The position numbers and the translations under genes are program-made. This document shows positions 1 to 5,052 of a DNA stretch of 6,292 nt, in pieces. The notes under the pieces were generated by a model. It did not search any database. It saw only the letters and a list, made by a program, of their open reading frames with translations, and was not told the DNA's origin. Position 1 is the stretch's first letter; every line of letters starts with the position of its first letter. The DNA is from Bacteroidota bacterium. GTDB lineage: Bacteria; Bacteroidota; Bacteroidia; Chitinophagales; Chitinophagaceae. The stretch lies in contig JAGWPI010000082.1 in the NCBI GenBank assembly GCA_028877005.1, positions 1 to 6,292 on the forward strand, in the 5' to 3' direction.

Positions 1-687
1 GCCGCCGCCAAAACCGCCACTACTTCCCCCCCAATTACTACTTCTGTTGTTTAACATGCCCGATAATAAAATTGGCGCAATTAAACCACCACCACCGCCA
101 CTACCGCCGCCGCCTCTGGGTAATATAAAAAAAACAATTAATAATAAAATAATGAAAATAATGGCACCACTTCCGGTTGGGGTATCTTTTTTTCTAGCAA
201 CTTTATATTCACCAACGGCCGCTTTTGCTAAATCATCTACTGCATTATTCAATCCGGTATAATAATCTTTATTTCTAAAAGCAGGTACAATTTCATCTCT
301 ATAAATTTGCGATGTTGTAGCGTCAGGTATTGCACCTTCCAAACCATAACCAATTTCAATCCAAACTTTTCTATCCTCTATTGCCGCCAAAATTAAAATA
401 CCATTATTGGTTTTCTTATTACCTATGCCCCAGGCACGAAATAATTTATTTGCATAATCTGCCACGTCATATCCATTGAGTGTTTTTATTAAAACAATGG
501 CAATTTGGTTAGAAGTACTATCGTCTAAAGCCACTAACTTTTGTTCAAGTGCTGCATTTTGTTGCGGCGATAGCACACCAACATAATCATTTACTAAACG
601 TGGCGGATTGGGTTTTGGCAAAATATCTTGCGCCCAACAGAACCATGCTTGCAACAAAAAAATACATATTAGTAATACTTTTTTCAT
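1..687 (-). CDS. Secreted, membrane-anchored TPM-domain protein (YgcG family), 3' end cut off by window edge
   Basis: An open frame of 229 codons runs from ATG at 687-685 to the window edge without a stop, so the C-terminus is missing. Residues 1-19 form a signal peptide (MKK, a hydrophobic core, then CWA before QD as a likely signal peptidase site). A TPM domain follows at about 30-165, with RLVNDYVGVLS at its start, the core strand NGILILAAIEDRKVWIEIGYG (96-116 approx.) and GLEGAIPD. Residues 174-190 (from SGAIIFII) are a membrane helix, and a glycine/serine-rich tail (RGGGGSGGGGG, GGSSGGFGGG) continues off the window. This is the usual YgcG layout: exported TPM domain, helix, Gly-rich end. 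TPM domains of TLP18.3/Psb32 relatives are linked to protein repair and weak phosphatase activity; the role in this family is not established. It starts 45 bases after the preceding TPM gene, so it is probably the third gene of the lemA operon. The family call is firm, the activity unknown. Confidence 0.9.
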   Translation of the reverse strand, partial: MKKVLLICIFLLQAWFCWAQDILPKPNPPRLVNDYVGVLSPQQNAALEQKLVALDDSTSNQIAIVLIKTLNGYDVADYANKLFRAWGIGNKKTNNGILILAAIEDRKVWIEIGYGLEGAIPDATTSQIYRDEIVPAFRNKDYYTGLNNAVDDLAKAAVGEYKVARKKDTPTGSGAIIFIILLLIVFFILPRGGGGSGGGGGLIAPILLSGMLNNRSSNWGGSSGGFGGG

Positions 688-732
688 GAGATGATATTCT
701 ATGCCATTGGCAGTTGAGTTGCAATGAATGAA

Positions 733-1191
733 CTACTCACCGAAAACAATATCATCGGGTAGTTCGTTGGTGTTGGTTTGTTGATTAAATGGGAAATGTG
801 TTTGTAAAGCATTGCCTATTTGTAATACAATATTAGCAATACCTTCAGCAAAATGTTTTGCATTAAAATGATGCAATATTTTTTGAACGGCATCTTCCCA
901 AAATTGCTGACCTACTTTTTGGTGAATTCCTTCATCACCAAAAATGGCTAATTTTCTGCTTTTTATGGCAATATATACCAAAACACCATTGCGTTGATGT
1001 GTTTCATACATATGTAATTCAGAAAATATTTCTTTTGCTCTTTCCACCGGACTAGTATGTGAACAAATATTCTCTATATATACACGAATTTCTCCACTAG
1101 TCATTTTCTCCGCTTGTTGAATAGCTGAAACAATGTTTTCTTTTTCTTTTTCAGAAAAAAAAGTTACCGGCTTTTGAGAGAAGATACCCAT
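733..1191 (-). CDS. Soluble TPM-domain protein, 152 aa
   Basis: The protein has no signal peptide or membrane helix and is almost entirely a single TPM domain. Recognisable parts are the early helix and strand (KENIVSAIQQAEKMTSGEIRVYIE, of which TSGEIRVYIE at about 31-40 is the hallmark), the paired strands NGVLVYIAIKSRKLAIFGD (about 68-86), and the following GIHQKVGQQFW helix. The C-terminal 25 residues (from THFPFNQQTN) are polar and probably flexible. It lies 18 bases after lemA and 45 bases before the exported TPM gene on the same strand, which argues for one transcript. In Bacteroidota a short cytosolic TPM protein between LemA and a YgcG-type protein is a familiar arrangement. TPM relatives bind metal and some show acid phosphatase activity, but nothing here fixes a substrate. 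The ATG at 1191 puts the domain close to the N-terminus, as expected. Confidence 0.88.
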   Translation of the reverse strand: MGIFSQKPVTFFSEKEKENIVSAIQQAEKMTSGEIRVYIENICSHTSPVERAKEIFSELHMYETHQRNGVLVYIAIKSRKLAIFGDEGIHQKVGQQFWEDAVQKILHHFNAKHFAEGIANIVLQIGNALQTHFPFNQQTNTNELPDDIVFGE

Positions 1192-1209
1192 TACTTTGTT
1201 TATATTATT

Positions 1210-1803
1210 TTATTTTATATTAAACTGTATATCTGGAGCTTTTTCAGTACCAGGATCGGCTTGATAATAGGGTTTTTCGGTAAAATGGAAAATAGTTGCA
1301 AAAATGTTGTTAGGGAATGTTCGTACTTTTAAATTATATGCATTAACAGCCGAATTATAATCGCGCCGTGCAACATTAATTCTATTTTCGGTGCCTTCTA
1401 TTTGTGCCTGAAAATCCTGAAAGGCTTTGGTTGTTTTTAAGTTAGGATAGGCTTCTGCTACTGCCATTAATCTACTAAATGCGCCTTGCAACTGGCCTTG
1501 TGCTTGTTGAAATTTTTGTAGGCTTTGTGGGTCATTAATATCTACATTTACACTTGTGGCTTTTGCACGTGCATCAATCACTTCCTTTAATGTTGATTTT
1601 TCAAAATTGGCAGATCCTTCTATTGTTTTAATGACACTATTGTACAAATCAGTTCTGCGTTGGTAGTTGGTTTCAACATTACTCCAAGACTGCTTAACTG
1701 CCTGATCGCCTTGTACCAATCCATTATATTGATTACATCCAAATCCACCTAATAATAAAATAATGGCGGCAATAATAATTAAAGTAAGGTTTTTTGAATT
1801 CAT
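1210..1803 (-). CDS. lemA: LemA family membrane-anchored protein, 197 aa
   Basis: The length and architecture are those of LemA: an N-terminal hydrophobic segment (about residues 6-22) followed by a long helical, mostly extracytoplasmic domain. Family signatures are visible in order: YNGLVQGDQAVKQSWSNVE (26-44), YQRRTDLYNSVIKT (47-60), AEAYPNLKTTKAFQDFQ (116-132), and ENRINVARRDYNSAVNAYN (139-157), then VRTFPNNIFA. Cys23 sits just after the hydrophobic segment in GGFGC. This could be a relaxed lipobox for lipid attachment or just the end of a signal anchor; it lacks the usual Leu at -3. The biochemical role of LemA is unresolved. Repeated co-occurrence with TPM proteins suggests a joint envelope function. 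It is the first gene of the three-gene cluster. The leader shows no good SD, only CGCAGG directly before the ATG, and no consensus promoter, but it carries a long palindrome. Confidence 0.93.
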   Translation of the reverse strand: MNSKNLTLIIIAAIILLLGGFGCNQYNGLVQGDQAVKQSWSNVETNYQRRTDLYNSVIKTIEGSANFEKSTLKEVIDARAKATSVNVDINDPQSLQKFQQAQGQLQGAFSRLMAVAEAYPNLKTTKAFQDFQAQIEGTENRINVARRDYNSAVNAYNLKVRTFPNNIFATIFHFTEKPYYQADPGTEKAPDIQFNIK

Positions 1804-1832
1804 ACCTGCGGGGTTTTACATTTTAAAAATTT

Positions 1833-1882
1833 AAATAATTGAATGATTGTATTCATTTGCTAATGCAATCATTAAATTATTT
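1833..1882. repeat. Long imperfect palindrome upstream of lemA
   Basis: The left arm at 1833-1849 (AAATAATTGAATGATTG) and the right arm at 1866-1882 (CAATCATTAAATTATTT) are complementary at 16 of 17 positions, with one G/A mismatch at 1841/1874. After one more mismatch three further pairs form inside (1851-1853 with 1862-1864), leaving an 8-base loop. It lies 30-79 bases upstream of the lemA start codon and about 80 bases downstream (in minus-strand terms) of the pgk terminator. It could be an operator, a 5' leader hairpin or a back-up transcription stop. No U-tract follows on either strand, which speaks against a simple terminator. Confidence 0.7.
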
Positions 1883-1962
1883 GTAAGATAGACATTTAAG
1901 ATTAACTAATTGATAAAATAAACAAAATATATACCTAAAAAAAATAACAGTCGAAATGACAT

Positions 1963-1988
1963 AAAAAAACCATCCTTTCAGATGGTTT
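1963..1988 (-). terminator. Intrinsic terminator of pgk
   Basis: Read on the minus strand, an 8-bp perfect stem (AAACCATC, 1988-1981, with GATGGTTT, 1974-1967) closes a 6-base loop and runs into a T tract (complement of the A run 1963-1969). It begins 22 bases after the pgk stop codon, where a Rho-independent terminator is expected. Confidence 0.88.
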
Positions 1989-2009
1989 GATGAGTATATA
2001 TTTTTTTCT

Positions 2010-3206
2010 TTAGTGATTAATTGCAGCTATACCGGGTAATTCTTTACCTTCAAAGTATTCTAGCATGGCACCGCCACCTGTACTTACATAGCTTACTTTA
2101 TCGGCAAATCCAAATTGGTTAACAGCAGCAACACTATCACCACCACCCACTAAACTAAATGCTCCTTTTTCAGTAGCAGCTGCTACTGCTACTGCAATAG
2201 CTTTGGTACCATGTTGAAATTTGGCCATTTCAAAAACGCCCATGGGGCCATTCCATAAAATGGTTTTAGCTGCTTGTATAATGTTGGAGAATTGCTCACA
2301 AGCTTCAGGCCCAATGTCTAATCCAAGCCAACCATCCGGAATATTATTAGAGGGCGCTGTAGATGTTTCTGCATCGGCTGCAAATTTGCTGGCAATAATA
2401 CTATCGCCGGGTAAATGTATACAAACGCCTTGCTTTTCGGCTTTTAGTAGTAATTCTTTTGCGGTAGCTATTCTATCCTCTTCACACAATGAATTGCCAA
2501 TATTGCCCCCTTTGGCTTTCATAAATGTATAAGCCATTCCACCACCAATAATAATATCCGAGGCTCTTTTTAAAAGGTTTTCAATAATTAAAATTTTATC
2601 AGACACCTTTGCTCCACCTATAATAGCCACAAATGGTTTTTCAGCCTGATGCATAATTTTTTCGGCACTTGCCACCTCTGCTTCCATCAATAATCCAAAC
2701 ATTTTTCTATCGGGTGGAAAAAATTGTGCAATTACTGCGGTGGAGGCATGCGCCCTATGTGCAGTGCCAAATGCATCGTTCACATACACATCACCTAATT
2801 TTGCCAGCTTTTCAGCAAATGATTTATCGCCTAATTCTTCTTCTTTATAAAAACGGAGATTTTCGAGTAATAATACTTCTCCGGGTTTTAACGTAGCGGC
2901 CTTAGCAAAAGCATCTGAACCAATACAATCATCAGCAAATTGTACTGCAACCCCACCTAACAATTGTGATAAATGGGCTACCAAATGTTTGAGTGAATAT
3001 TTTTCTGTAGGACCCTCTTTAGGCCTTCCTAAATGACTCATAAGAATTACACTGCCGCCATCTTTCAATATTTTTTGAATAGTAGGAATAGTAGCTTTCA
3101 TGCGGTTATCATCTGTAATCTGATAATCAGCATCTAAAGGCACATTAAAATCTACACGAATTAATGCTTTATGCCCATTGAAATTAAAATTAGCGAATTT
3201 GCTCAT
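2010..3206 (-). CDS. pgk: Phosphoglycerate kinase, 398 aa
   Basis: This glycolytic enzyme transfers phosphate between 1,3-bisphosphoglycerate and ADP, giving 3-phosphoglycerate and ATP in the cytosol. It has full family length and all signatures in order. The N-terminal, substrate-binding half has [11 protein letters not shown] (15-25), SHLGRPKEG (57-65), [12 protein letters not shown] (113-124) and [15 protein letters not shown] (141-155). Arg35, Arg61, Arg118 and Arg151 are the expected 3-phosphoglycerate contacts. The C-terminal, nucleotide-binding half has [10 protein letters not shown] (195-204), GGGMAYTF (221-228), DIGPEA (297-302), NGPMGVFE (319-326, with Glu326 at the nucleotide ribose), GGGDSVAA (354-361) and STGGGA (375-380). 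I see no truncation. The ATG at 3206 places the first strand at the normal distance. The leader is A/T-rich without an SD. The only promoter hint is a one-mismatch -7 element (TAAGATTG, 3236-3229) with no -33 partner. A terminator separates it from gap upstream. Confidence 0.98.
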   Translation of the reverse strand: MSKFANFNFNGHKALIRVDFNVPLDADYQITDDNRMKATIPTIQKILKDGGSVILMSHLGRPKEGPTEKYSLKHLVAHLSQLLGGVAVQFADDCIGSDAFAKAATLKPGEVLLLENLRFYKEEELGDKSFAEKLAKLGDVYVNDAFGTAHRAHASTAVIAQFFPPDRKMFGLLMEAEVASAEKIMHQAEKPFVAIIGGAKVSDKILIIENLLKRASDIIIGGGMAYTFMKAKGGNIGNSLCEEDRIATAKELLLKAEKQGVCIHLPGDSIIASKFAADAETSTAPSNNIPDGWLGLDIGPEACEQFSNIIQAAKTILWNGPMGVFEMAKFQHGTKAIAVAVAAATEKGAFSLVGGGDSVAAVNQFGFADKVSYVSTGGGAMLEYFEGKELPGIAAINH

Positions 3207-3276
3207 ATTTTTTAATTGAGTATGTGTTCAATCTTAATGATAGAGAAAACCTTACTTTTTTAGTGATGTTATACAT

Positions 3277-3299
3277 AAAAAAAGCCGGTTTTCACCGGC
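3277..3299 (-). terminator. Intrinsic terminator of gap
   Basis: On the minus strand GCCGGT (3299-3294) pairs with ACCGGC (3289-3284) around a 4-base loop, followed by seven T (complement of 3277-3283). It is the most GC-rich hairpin in the window and lies only 6 bases after the gap stop codon. It should uncouple gap from pgk, at least partly. Confidence 0.92.
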
Positions 3300-3305
3300 A
3301 TTGAC

Positions 3306-4319
3306 TTATTTTTTTATTAATCCTGCAAAATAATGAACAGTACGAACCAATTGAGATACATAACTCATTTCATTATCGTACCAACTTACCACTTTTACCA
3401 ATTGTTTTTCGCCAACGGTAATTACTTTGGTTTGTGTTGCATCAAATAAAGAACCATAATGCATCCCAACTATATCACTACTTACAATTTCATCTTCATT
3501 ATAACCAAAACTTTCATTGCTGGCAGCTTTCATTACTGCATTAATTTCTTCCACTGAGGTTTTTTTGGCAAGAATGGCGGATAATTCTGTTAATGAACCG
3601 GTAATAACAGGAACGCGTTGTGCACCGCCATCTAATTTACCTTTTAGTTCAGGAAGAACTAATCCAATAGCTTTAGCTGCGCCTGTGCTGTTGGGAACAA
3701 TATTAGCTGCGGCCGCACGAGCTCTTCTTAAGTCGCCTTTGGGGTGGGGCGCATCTAAGGTATTTTGATCGTTGGTATAAGCGTGTATTGTAGTCATGCT
3801 GCCGGCTTCAATGGTAAAGGCATCATTTAGTGCTTTGGCCATGGGGGCTAAACAATTTGTAGTGCAAGATGCACAAGATATAATAGTTTCAGAACCATCT
3901 AAAATATTATGATTTACATTAAATACTACGGTTTTTAAATCACCGGTAGCAGGTGCAGAAATAACTACACGCTTAGCTCCCGCTGTAATATGAGCTTCGG
4001 CTTTAGCTTTATCGGTAAAAAATCCGGTTGATTCAATAACAACATCTACCTGATGGCTACCCCATGGAATTTGAGCCGGATCGCGTTGTGCATAAATTTT
4101 TACTTCATGCCCATTCACTATAATAGAATTTTCAGTGGCAGTAACAGTAGCATTGAAGCGACCCTGAGCACTATCGTATTTTAAAAGATGAGCCAGTACT
4201 TTTGGACTGGTTAAATCATTTATAGCAACTACTTCAATACCTTCCATATTAAATATTTGGCGATATACCAACCGGCCAATTCGTCCAAACCCATTAATAG
4301 CAACTTTAACTGTACTCAT
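3306..4319 (-). CDS. gap: Type I glyceraldehyde-3-phosphate dehydrogenase, 337 aa
   Basis: This cytosolic enzyme oxidises and phosphorylates glyceraldehyde 3-phosphate to 1,3-bisphosphoglycerate with reduction of NAD, the step feeding pgk next door. The Rossmann domain opens with INGFGRIGR (8-16). Asp35 in AINDL is the acidic residue that normally binds the NAD ribose and disfavours NADP. The active site is SCASCTTNC (148-156), with nucleophile Cys152 and base His179 in [10 protein letters not shown]. Further family marks are [14 protein letters not shown] (191-204), [10 protein letters not shown] (210-219), [10 protein letters not shown] (229-238) and the C-terminal WYDNEMSY (313-320). Length is normal and no key residue is missing. 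The ATG at 4319 leaves only seven residues before the glycine motif, which is standard. A matching -7 element lies 39 bases upstream, and a perfect FNR-like palindrome lies further up. A strong terminator follows directly. Confidence 0.98.
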   Translation of the reverse strand: MSTVKVAINGFGRIGRLVYRQIFNMEGIEVVAINDLTSPKVLAHLLKYDSAQGRFNATVTATENSIIVNGHEVKIYAQRDPAQIPWGSHQVDVVIESTGFFTDKAKAEAHITAGAKRVVISAPATGDLKTVVFNVNHNILDGSETIISCASCTTNCLAPMAKALNDAFTIEAGSMTTIHAYTNDQNTLDAPHPKGDLRRARAAAANIVPNSTGAAKAIGLVLPELKGKLDGGAQRVPVITGSLTELSAILAKKTSVEEINAVMKAASNESFGYNEDEIVSSDIVGMHYGSLFDATQTKVITVGEKQLVKVVSWYDNEMSYVSQLVRTVHYFAGLIKK

Positions 4320-4357
4320 TTTACAAAAATTTAAATGATTAAAAAGATAAATCGACG

Positions 4358-4365
4358 CAAAATTA
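4358..4365 (-). promoter_or_regulatory. Candidate -7 promoter element of gap
   Basis: Read on the minus strand, 4365-4358 is TAATTTTG, an exact match to the Bacteroidota -7 element TAnnTTTG. It would start transcription around 4350-4354 and give a leader of about 30-35 bases. I find no TTTG at the expected -33 distance, so this call rests on one half of the promoter and on position. Confidence 0.5.
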
Positions 4366-4421
4366 AAACTTTGTTACCAACTATCCACTTTGTATTTAGG
4401 TTAAACTTGAATTTAAAAAAG

Positions 4422-4439
4422 TTTTGATGGAAATCAAAA
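4422..4439. promoter_or_regulatory. FNR/CRP-type palindromic operator candidate
   Basis: TTTTGAT-GGAA-ATCAAAA is a perfect 7-bp palindrome with a 4-base centre. Its core, TTGATGGAAATCAA (4424-4437), equals the classical FNR box TTGAT-N4-ATCAA. It is centred at 4430.5, roughly 75-80 bases upstream of the inferred gap start and about 115 upstream of the tRNA start. That spacing suits an activator of gap better than a regulator of the tRNA. FNR/CRP-family regulators occur in Bacteroidota, but no such regulator gene is in this window. Confidence 0.5.
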
Positions 4440-4509
4440 AAAACTATCTTTATATACAAGGGTGCTTTTATAATTTGAATTTGAAAAAAAAATAAATTCA
4501 ATAAAAAAT

Positions 4510-4540
4510 TTTGAGAGATAATGCCCTACCCCTATTTTTG
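4510..4540 (+). promoter_or_regulatory. Promoter of tRNA-Glu (Bacteroidota consensus)
   Basis: TTTG at 4510-4513, a 19-base spacer and TATTTTTG at 4533-4540 match the Bacteroidota primary sigma factor pattern TTTG-N19-21-TAnnTTTG at every fixed position. Transcription would begin near 4545-4548, about ten bases before the mature tRNA end, which fits a short 5' leader trimmed by RNase P. Confidence 0.82.
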
Positions 4541-4557
4541 CACTCCCAAAAACAAAT

Positions 4558-4629
4558 GGAGCGTTGGTCAAGGGGTTAAGACGCATCCCTTTCACGGATG
4601 AATCACGGGTTCGATTCCCGTACGCTCTA
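4558..4629 (+). tRNA. tRNA-Glu, anticodon UUC
   Basis: The cloverleaf folds completely. The acceptor stem is GGAGCGT (4558-4564) with ACGCTCT (4622-4628), including a G-U first pair. The D stem is GTC (4567-4569) with GAC (4580-4582), and the D loop contains GGGG. The anticodon stem is CATCC (4584-4588) with GGATG (4596-4600), and its 7-base loop CTTTCAC carries anticodon TTC at 4591-4593. The variable loop has four bases (4601-4604). The T stem is ACGGG (4605-4609) with CCCGT (4617-4621), around loop TTCGATT. The discriminator is A4629. The 3' CCA is not encoded (C then A run), so it must be added after transcription. It reads GAA, and possibly GAG by wobble. The gene is a single-gene unit with its own promoter and terminator. 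Confidence 0.97.
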
Positions 4630-4630
4630 C

Positions 4631-4667
4631 AAAAAAAACTGCAAACATAAATTTGCAGTTTTTTTTT
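4631..4667 (+). terminator. Intrinsic terminator after tRNA-Glu
   Basis: ACTGCAAA (4638-4645) pairs with TTTGCAGT (4652-4659) around a 6-base loop, flanked by A7 on the left and T8 (4660-4667) on the right. On the plus strand the T tract directly follows the stem, two bases after the tRNA. The flanking A and T runs make it nearly symmetric, so it could also stop minus-strand transcription. Confidence 0.92.
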
Positions 4668-4671
4668 GCCA

Positions 4672-4704
4672 TTTGAAAGAATATTAAAAACTACCGTAAT
4701 TTTG
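4672..4704 (+). promoter_or_regulatory. Strong candidate promoter just after the tRNA terminator
   Basis: TTTG at 4672-4675, a 21-base spacer and TAATTTTG at 4697-4704 match the Bacteroidota consensus at all fixed positions. The predicted start is about 4709-4712. The nearest convincing gene, cfa, begins some 340 bases later, so this promoter drives either a very long cfa leader or a separate small transcript. Confidence 0.65.
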
Positions 4705-4855
4705 TCAATTAAAGGAAATGATGCTTTCCTGGCAAAACCACCATGTATTATACAAAGGTTAATAGCATCTATATAGTATAAAGGGCCATTTGCCTTTAAA
4801 ATATTATTAGATGAAAAATTATTTTTTTAACAGTCTTGCACTGTTACTTTTTCCG
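4705..4855 (+). ncRNA. Possible small structured RNA or regulatory leader
   Basis: Downstream of the promoter at 4672-4704 there are successive stems. AGGAAA (4713-4718) pairs with TTTCCT (4725-4730). TTATAC (4748-4753) pairs with GTATAA (4776-4781). AAGGGC (4781-4786) pairs with GCCTTT (4792-4797), with one G-U pair; it shares base 4781 with the previous stem, so the two could compete there. TAACAGT (4828-4834) pairs with ACTGTTA (4840-4846), followed by CTTTTTCC. The last could end a transcript of roughly 140 bases, though the stem is AT-rich and the T tract short. It matches no RNA family I recognise. The alternative is the first part of a long cfa leader, or chance folding of A/T-rich DNA. 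Confidence 0.3.
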
Positions 4856-5009
4856 TCCGAATTTTTTCTTATTCCATTTCCACTACTTAAATCCGTTCAA
4901 ATTAAGCATTATTCATGCTCTAATTATTATGCACCCGCATATTCCTAACAGCCAACCATTTTATTATTAAAGTTTGGGATTAGCAATTTTTACATGAATT
5001 AGTAAGCAG

Positions 5010-5039
5010 TTTGGCTATACCTAATTTCAATTATATTTA
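5010..5039 (+). promoter_or_regulatory. Weaker candidate promoter directly upstream of cfa
   Basis: TTTG at 5010-5013, an 18-base spacer and TATATTTA at 5032-5039 resemble the Bacteroidota promoter with one mismatch in the -7 element and a spacer one base short. It would give cfa a leader of only a few bases. Confidence 0.35.
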
Positions 5040-5052
5040 ATTTAATTAAAAT

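Larger units (their letters stand above)
4670..5052. other. 383-base region without a convincing gene, between tRNA-Glu and cfa
   Basis: The region is A/T-rich and holds a consensus promoter at its left end, several short hairpins between 4713 and 4846, two tiny open frames and a weaker promoter-like pair next to cfa. The tiny frames are 14 codons at 4718-4762, beginning MMLSWQN, and 45 codons at 4811-4948, beginning MKNYFFNSLALLLF. The second has a signal-peptide-like start but then low-complexity, Phe/Pro/Tyr-rich sequence resembling no family I know. Neither is supported enough to call as a gene. I see no transposase remnant and no copy of the tRNA 3' end. Confidence 0.6.

Noticed and set aside
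61..120. Repetitive ACC/GCC triplets as a tandem repeat locus
   Set aside because: They are explained by glycine codons in the tail of the exported TPM protein.
47..262. Plus-strand open frame of 71 codons rich in proline
   Set aside because: It is the antisense of the Gly-rich tail and membrane helix of the exported TPM gene; the proline run is just the complement of glycine codons.
1923..1931. lemA promoter candidate TATATTTTG on the minus strand
   Set aside because: The TA and TTTG parts are three rather than two bases apart and there is no TTTG at the -33 distance, so it was not called.
2221..2896. Two plus-strand open frames (2221-2532 and 2669-2896)
   Set aside because: Both lie wholly opposite pgk, which is complete and fully conserved, and neither resembles a known protein.
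3517..3768. Plus-strand open frame of 83 codons
   Set aside because: It is antisense to gap across conserved catalytic-domain sequence and has no family features.
4558..4630. tRNA 3' end as a phage or island attachment site
   Set aside because: No second copy of the tRNA 3' sequence and no integrase gene is visible in the window.
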